DNA of 64,000 nt from Siphonodentalium dalli (GCA_032622095.1 CP136066.1:60482609-60546608), one strand, 5' to 3'; positions 1 through 11,706 are shown, counted from the first letter of the stretch. Notes: a model not told the origin generated them from the sequence alone. Translations and numbers: made by a program.

Positions 1-107
1 TTCTCTTATATATGTGAGGCTCCCTATGGGAGACTCGCATAATAAGAGAATGTATTGGCACAGGATATTCGTAAAATTTCAGGAAGCTTCAGTCATGAAA
101 GGGTTAA
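1..107. mobile_element. Right part of a TTAA MITE (CCCTTTCATGACTGGAGC type)
   Basis: Begins inside a hairpin (TATATGTGAGGCTCCC...) and ends in CATGAAAGGG followed by TTAA at 104-107. Cut by the window edge. Confidence 0.75.
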
Positions 108-135
108 ATTGGTTACTGTTCAAACACTTGTTAAT

Positions 136-336
136 TTAACCCTTTTAGTGCCAGGGGCCGATCTAATCGGTCCTAAGTTATGGTCTGTAGAGTGCCCTAA
201 AAAAAAAAAAAAAAATTTGTTTAAAAAAATTTTTTTGTTGGGTCTTATATATGGTCGACTCGCATATATAAGAGAATGCATTGGCACAGGGTATATGGGT
301 CGATACAAAAATCGGACCTGGCACTCAAAGGGTTAA
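136..336. mobile_element. TTAA MITE, CCCTTTGAGTGCCAGG type
   Basis: TTAA at both ends (136-139, 333-336). Inverted ends CCCTTTTAGTGCCAGG and CCTGGCACTCAAAGGG. Inside are a poly-A stretch and a shortened copy of the GCATTCTCTTATATATGCGAG palindrome half. TTAA target duplication and CCC-starting ends are typical of piggyBac-like elements. Confidence 0.85.
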
Positions 337-565
337 TTAAAGGCGCTTAAACATGTGGTGGATTGCGACTGCAAACTCAGTAAACATACATGGTCATACT
401 TGACCGGACGCTAACTTTTTACATCTGCTCGGGCAACCAAAATTAAAACCCAAAGTTAGCTGATGTGGAGGTGGAATGCTTCATTGCCGTGTTCCCCAGA
501 AAGAAATAATAAAAAATGCATAAAAATGTGCATGCATGCTTTAAAAATATTTCTGACCTAAGAAA

Positions 566-951
566 CGGGATACAATATTTTTCTAAATAAGTAAAATATA
601 TGCCTCCTAGAAGTATTTTGCCCACTGAACTATATGGTATATCCCATTCTAAGTAGAAAAGGTTAACAAACCCATGAGTTGAAAACAGTATGAAAATTCT
701 ATGGTATGTTTTATCATGGTTCCTGTATAAATCTCCGATTGATCGATTGAATAGGCCCATTTTAATCCTCCATGGACCACATGATTTCCACTTTTGATAA
801 AACCAGGATGGCAGGTAAATCTTCCTTTTTTCCACATTATGACATTCCTTGTGAGCGTGGTGGGTGCTGAACCCTGGGAGGGAGCTCAGAGTTCAGTGGG
901 CAAGATACTTCTAGGAGATATATATTTTACTTATTTAGAAAAATATTGTAT
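566..951. repeat. Foldback sequence with ~63-bp inverted arms; centre repeated inverted at 4665-4890
   Basis: The left arm (about 566-629) and right arm (about 889-951) are inverted copies (ATACAATATTTTTCTAAATA and its complement; AGTATNTTGCCCACTGAAC). The internal stretch 615-826 occurs again in the opposite orientation at about 4665-4890, so it is a dispersed repeat. No coding potential is seen. Confidence 0.7.
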
Positions 952-1424
952 CTCCGTCAAAGATATCTTGCCCACTGAACTATATGGTATAATATAGAAT
1001 TTTCTGGCAGATGGAGGCCACGAGGAAAGATAAAAACCCCTATGCACCTCAACCAAAGAACTGGATTGACCTGATGAAAACATACAATATCATCATAAGT
1101 CCATGTACTTAACTACACCATAAAACTAATACAACATGTTGGTCAGCTACCAGTGGGCCCAAACGAAGCAAATAGTCTTGATTTGGATTGAAGATCCTGA
1201 AAATAAAGTAGAGAGTTGCAGAAAGAAATGGAGACGACCTCTCCTGCGGAGCTTAGAACTATCAATGTATCAGCTGAGTACTTGCTGGATAAGGAATGTG
1301 TAGGAAACTGAGAGTCCCTTTTTACAACAGAACACACAACAATGCTGTTGTCGGAAAGCACCAGAAGAGTCAAATGTGCCAAGACGACCTACTATTGGGG
1401 ATTCAAATAGGGCTGAACAAATAT

Positions 1425-1880
1425 TTAACCCTTTACCCAACAGAACGGCCCTGTGCCAATGCATTCTCTTATATATGCGAGGCGACCATAGGTCGCCTCG
1501 CATATATAAGAGAATGCATTGGCTTAACACATATTAAAAATGATAAAAATTGTCAAAGAATGTAGAAAAATATTATAAAAATTGTTAAAAAATGTAAGAA
1601 AAAATTATACAATTGTTAAAGAAAAAATGGTAAAAAGTGTTAAAAAAGATTTTTTTAGGCCAATGCATTCTCTTATATATGCGAGGCGACCTATGGTCGA
1701 CTCACATATATAAGAGAATGCATTGGCACAGGGCATAACTGTAACCATCACAATGTGGTCAATGAACCGGTTCCAATGATTTCCATATTTGTATGGTGTT
1801 ATTGAGACAGACCGAAGATATTTTAGGCTGTTGAAGCTTTATTTGGGCATTTTTGGCCGTTTTGTTGGGTAAAGGGTTAA
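1425..1880. mobile_element. TTAA MITE, CCCTTTACCCAACA type, two hairpins
   Basis: TTAA at 1425-1428 and 1877-1880; inverted ends CCCTTTACCCAACA and TGTTGGGTAAAGGG. It holds two copies of the GCCAATGCATTCTCTTATAT palindrome (about 1456-1525 and 1659-1729), separated by T/A-rich filler. The interior near the right end includes GAAGATATTTTAGGCTGTTG, shared with the other members. Confidence 0.9.
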
Positions 1881-1884
1881 CACG

Positions 1885-2283
1885 CGAACTAGAGTATCAT
1901 AATTTCCATGAGCAGTCATTCAACAATCATCCACAGCGTCACTTCTGTCGTAAGTCGGGATTTTTACCCTGTGCCAATGCATTCTCTTATATATGCGAGT
2001 CGACCATAGGTCGCCTCGCATATATAAGAGAATGCATTGGCCTAACATTTTTTTACAATTTTAATAATTTTTTCTTGTATTCTTTATAATTTCACCCATA
2101 CAGAGCCCCAGACAAACATGAGCAGACGACACTCTTCTATATGCTTCTATATATGTGTGGGGCTCCCTGCAGGGTAATGGATGTTTTTTATTTTAACTCG
2201 CGAACTAGAGTATCATAATTAATTGCTGTACATTATTGACCATGAGCAGTCATTCAACAATCACCCACAGCGTCACTTCTGCA
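1885..2283. repeat. Direct repeat (two ~70-85-bp copies) around an isolated hairpin
   Basis: CGCGAACTAGAGTATCATAA ... GTCATTCAACAATCA ... CACAGCGTCACTTCTG is found at 1883-1948 and again at about 2200-2281. Between them is one palindrome module (about 1965-2045) without recognisable TTAA ends, probably a remnant MITE. Confidence 0.7.
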
Positions 2284-2600
2284 AATAGAATGTCTGCTTG
2301 GAGTTCTTTCATGGCTGTGTGGCAGCGTGCGCATAAATATTTATGTAATGCATATAGGTACCATGGGTCATGTGACAGTTCATGAGATTATTTGTCTAAA
2401 TTCAGCCCAAAATACAACCGTTGCTGTCAATGTGTCTGTCATCATTGGTAACAATAAGATACGAGTATGGTACGAGAAGAAATCGGAGCAACCGAGGAAA
2501 GGCTACTTTCAATCAGCGGTCTGCTGACGTATTCAACTATTGGACTGTAACCATCAATGAGATCAAGGATAAATTTCATATTATGAGGATGCGTATTGAA

Positions 2601-2918
2601 TTAACCCTTTACCCAACAAACCGGCCAAAACCGGCCAAATAAAGCTTCAACAGCCTAAAATATCTTCGGTCTGTCTCAATAGAACCATACATATATGGAT
2701 ATCATTGGAACCGGCTCCTTGACCACATTGTGATAGTTACAGTTATGCCCTGTGCCAATGCACTTTTTACCATTTTTTTTTTGCATTCTTTAACAATTTT
2801 ATAATTTTTAATGTGTTAAGCCAATGCATTCTCTTATATATGCGAGGCGACCTATGGTCGACTCGCATATATAAGAGAATGCATTGGCACAGGGCCCTTC
2901 TGTTGGGTAAAGGGTTAA
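2601..2918. mobile_element. TTAA MITE, CCCTTTACCCAACA type
   Basis: TTAA at 2601-2604 and 2915-2918; ends CCCTTTACCCAAC and GTTGGGTAAAGGG. One complete hairpin (about 2820-2890); the first hairpin is reduced to its left tip. Same interior as 6382-6829. Confidence 0.9.
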
Positions 2919-3535
2919 GTAATGTGCATCATGAGGAGAGGAAATCAATTACTTTCCGAGATCAGCATGTGTAACCCCTCAAACATGCAATCATCCAATG
3001 GTAATGTCTAGTATGTGTATTGGACTCAAATAGGTACCAGTAACTAAAAAACTGAATTGTACTTAGAATTGAATGCTACATGCAGTTAATAAATATGCGA
3101 ATGCACCCTCATAAAATATATAACATACCATATATAAAAGATATTTTTTATACCTATAGATGGGTATTTGTCGACAATGTTAGGTGATATTAAAGTAATT
3201 CAAAAACAATAATGGGCGCAACTCATATCGTAACCCAGTGTATCATTACAGCCCTTAGTGATTTGACTGACCAATCATCTGAAGATTATTCATGAAGACT
3301 ATCGACACCGACGACACTCTATTCCATCAACGACAAAGACCTCGCAAGAGCCGGATGGCACATTGAAAGAAGCAACAACTTATAAATCAAGAGGCTGAAT
3401 TCTGAAAAAGCCGAAACAATGTCCTCCTCACCAATAAGCCTCTTCATCTCGGGGGTGGAGCTACAGCTTGTCCTGATCCCGATCTCCATCCGACCGAACT
3501 GGCGATGGGTTGTTAGGAGGGGCAGGGTCTGAAGA

Positions 3536-3967
3536 ATGCTAGAACGGTGTTGGGGAACAAGTTCTTTTGCATTAGGATTCGGGGGAATTGGTGAACCAGC
3601 TATGCGGGGTAGCATCACTAAATTCACCCTCTGGGGACCTCATTCTGCAAATGACAGGCACACTTTTTCAAGGCAGGCCCACGGATGTGGAGTAGGATAC
3701 AAGGAGGAAGCATGCATGGCAATTTTGCCCCAGCCCAAACCCAGAAGGAACCGAATGCATGTAGGATTAAAATATGGACAGGGCGGACCCCCAGTCAAGC
3801 TGACCACAGGATGTGGACTACTATCTATGGACAAGTGGTTAGGGTGTTATTTGAGAAGCACACAACCGTATCTGGGCACGCCAACGGTCGATCCGAGGGA
3901 GCAGATTTACGTCCCTTTCGATAGTCCAAGGAACCCTAGATGTGGACGGATGGGGTGCCCCTCCTGA
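3536..3967 (+). other. Unrecognised 143-codon open frame
   Basis: A moderately long frame in locally GC-richer DNA between the ZFYVE1 3' end and the window start. Its first third overlaps a GAGGTCCCCAGAGG-type repeat half (about 3598-3662), which speaks against a conserved gene. No domain, signal peptide or transmembrane segment is recognised. It may be chance or a transposon remnant. The rest of 3000-4650 shows nothing I can name. Confidence 0.15.
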
Positions 3968-5001
3968 TCCTTGTTTATTATAACTATCATCCCTAGTTGC
4001 TAAGCCAGAGAGGGGAACACTATTCTCTAGTGCCCTTAACTCAGTAGCGGAAACCTCGAAATGAGGGCAGCAGCTTCAAGGAGAGCTATGGGGAAGGAGA
4101 TCATTCTGTACTTGGTTTTACATCTTAGAAGTCCCTGTCCTAAGACGGTATTGAAAGTGATTGCCCTGTCAACACCTCTTCATTACTATTTTACAGTTGC
4201 TAAAAATACACAGGTATGCATATATGTAAGTTGCGTTATTTATATGTAGTGCAATTTACACTTGTCATGTGTGCATATTATGTTATTATTTTGCAACAGC
4301 AAATATTGCTCCTGTAAATTTTTACTCAAGATGATGACTGTCATAGCAGAGTAAATATTTGAACGACAAAACTACAAATAGGCGATGAACGTCTTTAGTC
4401 ATTATACAAATGGCAACTATTTATTTTCCATCGGCAACAGTTCTCATGCAGGAAGTTGCTATTTTTATCGGCTCTATTAAAAATATGGACAAAGGATGTG
4501 TTTAATTAGCTACGAAGCAGAACATATTGTCCACACGAAGCCGGATTAAAATAAGATAAAAACGCTATAAAATAAGCGAGCGCATCTTGTGTCAACTGCA
4601 CAAAATCAATAATCAAAGGAAATAATTTTGTTGTATAAAGCCAAAACGAAGTGAACTCATCGTAGGAAGATTTACCTGGAAACCTGGTTTTATCAAAAGT
4701 GGAGATCATGTGGTACATGGAGGATTAAGATGGGCCATTTCGATCAATCAATCAGATATTTATACAGGAACCATGATAAAATGTACCATAGAATTTTCAT
4801 ACCATTTTTAACTCAGGGATTTGTTAACCCTTTCTACTTAGAATGAGATATACCATATAGGTCAATGGGCAAGATATCTTATGACGGAGATATTTATTTT
4901 GTATGGCTTGAAATAGTTTGTTTTTTTTCAACAGATCACAAACTCATAATCACACAGAAAAGATTTGACACAATTACCAAGACTGTGATTTTCATTGATA
5001 T

Positions 5002-5147
5002 ACAGCAATGCCCTAAATAATCGACTCCTTAACCACAGCAGAATAATGGGTAACTTTTCAGGATGTAGTCGGAAATATGGCTTGTTGCCATTCATCAGAA
5101 AGCTCTCCATGGTTAAGGAGTCGATTATTTAGAGCATTGATTTACAG
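5002..5147. mobile_element. Internally deleted CAGTAATGCCC hairpin element
   Basis: Ends CAGCAATGCCCTAAATAATC and GATTATTTAGAGCATTG are inverted; the left arm includes the ATTATGGGTAACTTTTCAGG-like and GTCGGAAATATGGCTTGTTG sections, while most of the right arm is missing. It lies about 250 bp beyond the ZFYVE1 stop codon and could be in the 3' UTR. Confidence 0.8.
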
Positions 5148-5393
5148 CAGCCATTAAAAAAAGTCTCAGGGATTCAATGCTCGGTGGAACTCTCAACAGA
5201 ACAATAAATTTTAAAGTGTATCGGATGCAGATTAGATGTTTGTTTACATAATTTGTTCACCGTTCTCCAAAAAATAAATTGCCACCGTCCATCACAGAGC
5301 ACTGACTATAATTAATGACCTAATGGCAGGAGCATTGAAAAGTGATTAGACAATATATTATATCTTAATTACAAAACTAATTAGCTGTCCAAA

Positions 5394-5620
5394 TCAAGGC
5401 TTTTTCTTGTCGCATTTCATGCAAATCCTGACAGGATAATCCCAGCCCCTCTGGGGCGCTGCTCGTTTGCCTGGAGAGCATGTGTCACACACGACCATAC
5501 CACATGTCCTACAGTGATGCTTAGCGATTTTGAAGTTGAATTCTGTTTTACATAGAACGCAAACCGTCACATCCTCATCAGGAACCCAGTATGCCGGCCG
5601 AGATGCATCCTTCAACAAAC
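5394..5620 (-). CDS. ZFYVE1: ZFYVE1 last coding exon: second FYVE finger and stop
   Basis: C-terminal FYVE zinc finger of the ZFYVE1/DFCP1 orthologue. FYVE domains bind phosphatidylinositol 3-phosphate; in the known family the tandem fingers target the protein to PI3P-rich ER sites (omegasomes) and lipid droplets. The exon starts after a TTTTTAG acceptor in phase 1 and reads LLKDASRPAYWVPDEDV, then CVLC, KHHCRTCG, CDTC and PVRICMKC, so the WxxD, basic-HHCR and RVC-type signatures and all four Cys pairs are present. It ends in DKKKP and TGA at 5394-5396. Human ZFYVE1 ends a few residues later. The preceding exon (8606-8499) leaves the single G that completes the first codon. I could not place the polyadenylation site. 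Confidence 0.95.
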
Positions 5621-6381
5621 CTAAAAACACAAACAAGATACAGACAATCGATAACCCTTTATGTAGCCCCACACAGAGAACAATGCACTGATGACTGTCG
5701 TCTGATTTGGTCCATGTGGGGCTCCATAAGGGCATGTTGCAGCATTAAAGATCCGGTGCAATATCTTATATATGTCTTCCATAAGGAGCTTGAAGCTTGA
5801 TAAAAGTGCACGATGGCAGTGTATTGTCACAAATACAGTTTTAATTATAAAGGATCCCCAGTTTTCACCAAAGCCAATGGGGTGAAGGAGAAGATCACTC
5901 GATCTTTTCAACCATCCCAGACACAAAATCCTGTTCGCTTCGCACCCAACTACTCTCTCTCTCTCCAAAGAGCTCACCATCAAGTATGTCGTTTCTACAG
6001 CACGTGTGTTCGGTTGGTGTCGAATTCCGTGATCGGATTTCGGAGATAAAAATTAATTTATTTTTTCACTTATGGACTAGAGAGTTTCTGGAGAATAGAA
6101 GTAATTTTTAGTGAGAACGAACTTGGGTGAATTCAGGACCAGACAAATTGTTCGGTATGGAGAGGGATTCAGTTTATAGAGGGTCCGGTTTGGAGAAGTT
6201 TTACTGTATTTACACATAATTAAATTTACCAAGAACTTTTAGCCCTTTCTATACTAAATATGCATTGACAAGTTGTTATCAATTAGGAAATATTCAGAAA
6301 ATAAGCTCAACAAATTCTTTAACTATAAATTATCAAGTAAAGGTAAATAACATAACCACTAATATTTTATCTATGTTATTA

Positions 6382-6829
6382 TTAACCCTTTACCCAACAA
6401 AGCGGCCAAAAACGCCCAAATAAAGCTTCAACAGCCTAAAATATCTTCGGTCTGTCTCAATAACACCATACAAATATGGATATCATTGGAACGGTTCATT
6501 TACCACATTGTGATGGTTACAGTTATGCCCTGTGCCAATGCATTCTCTTATATATGCGAGTCGACCATAGGTCGCCTCGCATATATAAGAGAATGCATTT
6601 TATCAAGTAAAGAATGCATTTTTTCTTACATTCTTGAACAATTTTATAAATTTTTTCTTACATTTTTTAACATTTTTTATAATATTTTTCTACATTCTTT
6701 GACAATTTTATCATTTTTAATATGTGTTAAGCCAATGCATTCTCTTATATATGCGAGGCGACCTATGGTCGACTCGCATATATAAGAGAATGCATTGGCA
6801 CAGGGCCGTTCTGTTGGGTAAAGGGTTAA
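6382..6829. mobile_element. TTAA MITE, CCCTTTACCCAACA type, two hairpins
   Basis: TTAA at 6382-6385 and 6826-6829, with the same inverted ends and paired palindromes as 1425-1880. It lies in the intron between exons 8606-8499 and 5620-5394 of ZFYVE1. Confidence 0.9.
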
Positions 6830-6990
6830 GCATACGTTGAAAGCATTCCAAAACCTCAGAAACATGAAATTCAAGCAAATTCTAATTTCCTTTTTATTAC
6901 TGGAAGTAGCAATTAAATTATACTGATTTTTTTCTTCTAGTGTTTTCTTTTAAATTAAAGAGTAATTTTATTACTTGATAAATCAAAATA

Positions 6991-7318
6991 TTAACCCTTT
7001 GGAGAGTATCTGTAACGTCATGAGTAAATTTAACGTCAACGTCATAGCAATAATTATTAACAAGTTCGGGTCAAAAGTGTCCAATAATTTGTTTTAATTT
7101 ATGTGCATTTTTTTTAACGTGTGTTATCATAATCAATTGCACTTATACATTCGGGACATTATATTAATCAAAATAAGTCCTATACAAATCATTTATAAAT
7201 CATATGATTTATTGAAGTTATGTCTACATAAAACAACATTTCCTGAAACGACATATATGTCGTTCTACTCCTCAACCGATAGACGACATATATGTCGTTC
7301 TACTCGCCAAAGGGTTAA
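6991..7318. mobile_element. TTAA MITE, CCCTTTGGAGAGTA type
   Basis: TTAA at 6991-6994 and 7315-7318; ends CCCTTTGGAGAGTA and TACTCGCCAAAGGG. It lacks the common palindrome but has two copies of ACGACATATATGTCGT near the right end (about 7249-7302). A distinct TTAA family of 328 bp. Confidence 0.8.
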
Positions 7319-7472
7319 CTGTTACAACTTACAGTTAGGTATTTTTAACTAGGATAACTTATTCTAAAATTGATATGATAATGTGTATGTGTTCAATTTA
7401 TATATGTATTTGTTTTAAAGTTTGTCAAAAGCTCTTTAGATCTTGTGTTTGTATGATGTTTTTATCTCCGAC

Positions 7473-7850
7473 TATTAAAGACATATTATGTACTTGTTCG
7501 GGTGCGTGAAACTGATGAGGTAGTGTTCAGGCGCTATACCAACTGGAGGAATGTAACATTCTACTAACATTGCCAAATATCTGAAGCAAATCGACCATAC
7601 CACTCCATAGAAAACATTGTCTGAACTACGCTCAATTGTAAATATTTACTACTCGATTCAGGGTGCATCTAGCGGCGATAAAAAATTTGCCATCGACAGT
7701 TACTGAATTTAATTAATATATAAGAATGACAGTGTGTGTTGTTAATTTGGATATAATATTTGTAAAAATAACTATTTTAAACAATATTTTTCACCATTTT
7801 TTTATTTGATCACACTACCGGAGTGTTTAACATCACTTTAAATAAAATGT
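7473..7850. repeat. Diverged third copy of a repeat also at 25597-26370 and 44925-45200
   Basis: AAAGACATATTATG, then matching blocks such as ATTCTACTAACAT, CATAGAAAACAT and AATTGTAAATATTTAC follow in the same order as in both copies of the long duplication. Here the site corresponding to the 25846 MITE is empty. Nature of the repeat unknown. Confidence 0.7.
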
Positions 7851-7872
7851 ATCTACCTTATCTTATCCTATC

Positions 7873-8131
7873 TTAACCCTTTCATGATGGGAGCTGCGCT
7901 GGTTCAGCACTAAAGACCCTGTGCCAATTCTTCTCTTATATATGCGAATCTCCCATAGGGAGCTTCACATATATAAGAGAAATGCACTGGCTTACAAGAT
8001 CAAGGTAAATATTTTTAGGCCAATGCATTCTATTATATATGTTAGGCGCCCCCTGAGCGACTTGCATATATAAGAGAATGCATTGGCACAGGGTTTTTGC
8101 AAAATTTCAGGAAGCTCCAGTCATGGAAGGG
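7873..8131. mobile_element. TTAA MITE, CCCTTTCATGATGGGAGC type, right TTAA lost
   Basis: Left TTAA at 7873-7876, two hairpins (about 7922-7990 and 8019-8092), right end CTCCAGTCATGGAAGGG but then CAAA instead of TTAA. The two ends differ from each other more than in the CCCTTTACCC type. Confidence 0.75.
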
Positions 8132-8149
8132 CAAACAAACAACCATAGG

Positions 8150-8340
8150 TTATTTGTTGAACTTATTATCTGAACATTTCTCACCAATAAATAGAATTTT
8201 CTTCTGCACTTTCTATTACATGTATCTGTTGTCTACTTATATTTCCTGAACACCCTTCCAGATGAATAATACACCCTTCCAATATATACTATTATAACTG
8301 AACGGGAGAATCCATTCAGAATAGAAGAGGTTAAATGAGA
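8150..8340. repeat. Old TTAA-type repeat, family CCCTTTGCATGCTGAATG
   Basis: Related to 10200-10400, 16615-16803 and, inverted, to the complete element 30644-30894. Shared blocks include TATAACTGAAYGGGAGAA and CCAGATGAATAATA. It ends in AGAAGAGGTTAA. Confidence 0.6.
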
Positions 8341-8498
8341 GCCAATCAAAAATACTTATCGAAGAATTAACCAATCAAATCAACAGGTGTTATTTCCTAT
8401 GAACTAATATTAGCATCTGGAATTATGATATATCTGAGGGCCAATAAATGACGTAAATCATATGATAAATATGAATATGATTAAAAAACAGAACTCAC

Positions 8499-8606
8499 CT
8501 AGTGGATAATCTATCGCTGAGGCGACAGCACCTAGCGTTGTCCCGACGACCTCGCCGACCTTCCTCGCTCGTATCTGGGTATCGCTCCCTGAACTCCCGC
8601 TGGAAT
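8499..8606 (-). CDS. ZFYVE1: ZFYVE1 exon: linker between the two FYVE fingers
   Basis: A 108-nt exon that joins in phase 1 at both ends, after a CTTGCTCAG acceptor and before a G/GTGAGT donor. It encodes a Ser/Gly-rich start (SSGSSGSDTQ) followed by IRARKVGEVVGTTLGAV and AIDYPL. This matches the human inter-FYVE linker, which contains ARKVGEAV and TLGAV and IDIPLG. The linker may form an amphipathic helix between the fingers, but its function cannot be judged from sequence. The exon is too short to stand out as an open frame and was found by its homology and splice phase. Confidence 0.9.
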
Positions 8607-9029
8607 CTGAGCAAGGAGGGATATGATTGTTCTGAGTGACTGCGGAGAAAAGTTACTCAAAACTCAAACGTCTGCTCACTTCATTCAGACACCAAAACAC
8701 AAGCATTGAGAGAAAAGTTAGGCTAAATAAAATAACACCTGTGTTTAGGGCAACCCACCTGCCCCTCCTAAAACGGGTTACCTCCTCACCATTTTAATGG
8801 GTTTTTTTTTATTTTCCTATGTCTCATTTTTTTTCACTGAAAAATATGCAACCGGAAGGTGGTGACTGGAATAAGCTGTTGTTTTAAAGATAGTGAACAA
8901 CAGTCATTATTTTATCACTTTATGCAGCTAAATTCAATAAATCGCCTTAGGAAGTGACTCACCTTCCAAGTTAAAAACCTTCCAGTCCCTGTACCTTCGG
9001 ACACCCCAGAAAAATAGCTTGCTCTTCAA

Positions 9030-9052
9030 TCCCCCCCCCCCCCCCCCCCCCA
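9030..9052. repeat. Poly-C tract of about 22 bases
   Basis: Homopolymer CCCC... followed by C-rich DNA (9115-9175) in the FYVE1-FYVE2 linker intron. No gene is seen in 8640-9540 apart from this. Confidence 0.9.
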
Positions 9053-9544
9053 TTAACAGAATGGCCAAAATAATGTTGAGCAAGAAAAATAAAATGAAAA
9101 AATTAAATAAAATGACTTCACCACCACCATTTCCCTCCTACCCCCACCATCCCCCCATGTTTTTTCGCCCCCGTTACCCTAAACACAGGTATTATTTTAT
9201 TTAGCCTTACTCAAAACAAAGCATCTGCACACTTCATTCATACTTAGTTATATTATGTGCTTATTTAGCAATCAATTTCTCAAGAAACAATAAAATTAAT
9301 ATTGTATATCAATGAAAGTGTAGCTAAACTTGGAGAGGTGTTAATTGCATGCTGAGCAATCAATAGAATGAAAAAGAAGAAGGAAAGTTTCAGTAAACGG
9401 ACTGTATTTTGTGTATGAAATTAATTTCATTTCAAACTTTTGTCCAATAAATGTGGGCTGCAGGGTGTGCCGATGGATTCAAAATGTTATATCCAAGATG
9501 GCTGCTCGCGGTCATGTTTTTAACGAATTTCGAGAAAAATTTGC

Positions 9545-9866
9545 TATGGGAGATCTTGAATCAGATTGAGGTTCCCCAGTTGAAGTTGGTGATGTTCAGC
9601 CATTAGTCACCAAAATTATGCAATTTATCTTCTGCAAATAAGGGGATATAGAAACTGAACAGAAGGGAAAAGTAACTAAAACAAACAGAAGGGAAAAGTA
9701 ACTAAAACAATGTTAATTTGAGACTATAGATACTTCCCAGAAGATGAGGTCTAAGCAGAATGAGGTCCCCAGAGGATGAATTTGGTGATGCTCGCCCACT
9801 GTTCGGGATAGTGTCACTAAATTCACCTTCTGGGGACCTCATTCTGCAAATAACAGTTTGTGATTT
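9545..9866. mobile_element. GAGGTCCCC palindromic repeat, composite copy
   Basis: A left segment with GTTGAAGTTGGTGATGTTCA...CTGCAAATAAGGGGATATAG and a right palindrome GCAGAATGAGGTCCCCAGAG ... CTGGGGACCTCATTCTGCAA. The organisation matches 27733-28110. A 29-bp stretch (ACAGAAGGGAAAAGTAAC...) is tandemly doubled at about 9658-9710. Confidence 0.7.
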
Positions 9867-9879
9867 CAATTGTTTGATT

Positions 9880-10182
9880 ACCGGAAACACGAGGTCAAAT
9901 GGACGGTCTTGCAGATAAAGATGGATAACTCTAAAATCAAGTGGTTATTATTACCACTTGAATTTAGAGTTATCCATCTTTTTTTGCAAGACCGTCCGTT
10001 TGACCCTCGTGCTTCAATCAGTTTGTGGGCCACAAACAATAGAAACCGCAAAGTTCAAACATCGATATCTAATCACTCTGAGCTTTGATGGGTGGGTTCC
10101 TCGACTCGAATTAAATATTTTTTACCCCCGAAGCCAAAGAAATTGTAATTAAGGAGTGTCTGATTGGATTGAGTACCTTTAA
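9880..10182. mobile_element. AGGTACTCAATCC element, left end lost, with foldback centre
   Basis: Arms GATGGATAACTCTAAAATCA and its complement fold around AAGTGGTTATTATTACCACTT. The right end reads GGATTGAGTACCT then TTAA (10179-10182). Same family as 13907-14369, 15464-15734 and 59894-60381. Confidence 0.7.
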
Positions 10183-10430
10183 ATACTCAATAATTAAGTA
10201 GTTCCCTTACGAAATATTCAGATAATAAGTGGCATTTGCTCAATATTTCCCACCAATGAATTGGACTCCTTCTGAACTTGTCTTATCTTTCGCCGGTCTG
10301 TCATCTGCTTATATTTATTGAACACCCATCCAGATAAATAATAGACCATTCCAATGTGTACTTTTATAACTGAATGGGAGAAACATTTAGCAAAGAAAGG
10401 GTACAACTGGATCCTATATATCTAACAAAC

Positions 10431-10608
10431 CTGTTAGCGGTGACTTTGCATAGCACTCGTCACAGACCCGAACTGGTTCTTCTCCCCAGCCTCTCTCTGG
10501 TACAGGTCGCTTGTTAACAGAACAATCGTCACAGAAACCCTGGCCACATGCTCGACAATGGTGTATCTGCTCGTTTTCGTTAAGACACTTCTCACATTTT
10601 GTACAATT
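10431..10608 (-). CDS. ZFYVE1: ZFYVE1 exon: first FYVE finger
   Basis: A 178-nt exon giving 59 codons plus one base. The acceptor is TTTTTAG and the donor is ACAG/GTTTGT. It encodes NCTKC, IHHCRACGQGFC, CDDC, a PVPERGWG turn and PVRVCDEC, which is the core of FYVE finger 1. The residue before HHCR is Ile where human has Lys and canonical FYVE domains have Arg or Lys, so one basic PI3P contact may be weaker. The other zinc ligands are intact. It continues in frame from 11877-11707, which supplies the YWVPN start of the domain (WxxN rather than WxxD, as in human). Confidence 0.95.
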
Positions 10609-11183
10609 CTAAAAATAAAATTGAAATTTTGATCTTCATATGTGAATGGTATGAGTTGGGCCCTGCGAGTCGGGGGTTTATTCGATTCAAATCTTGAATC
10701 AAGTAAGGGGTCAAATCATCTGTATCCATGAGCTAAACATGAGCATCAAAATACCAGTTTCAGCGAACCTGCATAACATAACACAAGTGTTCTGTGGGTA
10801 ATTTAGTGCCCAAAACCATGGGATAAAGACCTACTCAGTTGTATTACTTACTGTGAGCAAAATGCATGGGATATACAATTACAAGGGTGTCGTATGGGTG
10901 ATGGAGCATGTTAAAATGTATAAGGCCCACAGGTGAACTGCAAAAATCTTCTCATCTTCAAAATAATAAAAGTTGGTACAGTTCCTGTTTCGAAAATCAT
11001 GAACATTGCAAGTATACATTTCAAGAATTCCTCAAGTCCTAGACGAACATATCTCTGATTAATCAAAATTGCCCGCATCTATTTTAAAAAACACCAATGA
11101 CTCCCTACATTTGCATGATCAGGTGAAAAACACACTGTATTACTATTACTGAAGAGGTAATTGTTGCCATATTTTGATGGGTA

Positions 11184-11435
11184 GGGTACCCAGCTTTACG
11201 AAAAGATGTTTTGGGAACCCAGCTTTACGAAAAGATGTGTTTTCACTACACATTTGACACCAACATCTTGTATCCGATAACAGGGAGCATGCGTAGTCAT
11301 CTTTAAACTGTTACTCACGCCTCACATTTGTTTTTTATTGGTGACATAACCCGAAGAAATGTGATAATTTCTATAGCATAAACCACAAAGGTCAAGTTGG
11401 GAACCCAAAACACCCTTTCGTAAAGCTGGGTACCC
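11184..11435. mobile_element. Inverted-repeat element with GGGTACCCAGCTTTACG ends
   Basis: Left GGGTACCCAGCTTTACGAAA (partly doubled in tandem at 11213) and right TTTCGTAAAGCTGGGTACCC are inverted. About 250 bp, in the intron between exons 11877-11707 and 10608-10431. No clear TSD. The remainder of 10620-11700 shows nothing recognisable. Confidence 0.55.
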
Positions 11436-11706
11436 AACACACCAATGACTGCTTCAGCATTACTGTCACATCATTGGGAGGTACATGTATGGTACAAATC
11501 AATACAGCAAGATAAAAACAGCGAGTTAGGCTATATACCTATAGTTAGATTTGAATTTATGAACAAGAGATTTTCAACCTTGTGTTCTTTTTCACCCACA
11601 AAAATGCCAAGTCGAAGAAGGGTGATTCGAAAAAAATAGGAATCCTATGATCGAATCGAATGAAATCAGCAGCCCGATTCGTGAACATGAGATATATTTA
11701 ACTCAC

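Noticed and set aside
3319-3627. 102-codon minus-strand frame downstream of ZFYVE1 as a neighbouring gene
   Set aside because: It overlaps a repeat half at its start, has no recognised domain and no clear splice or start context.
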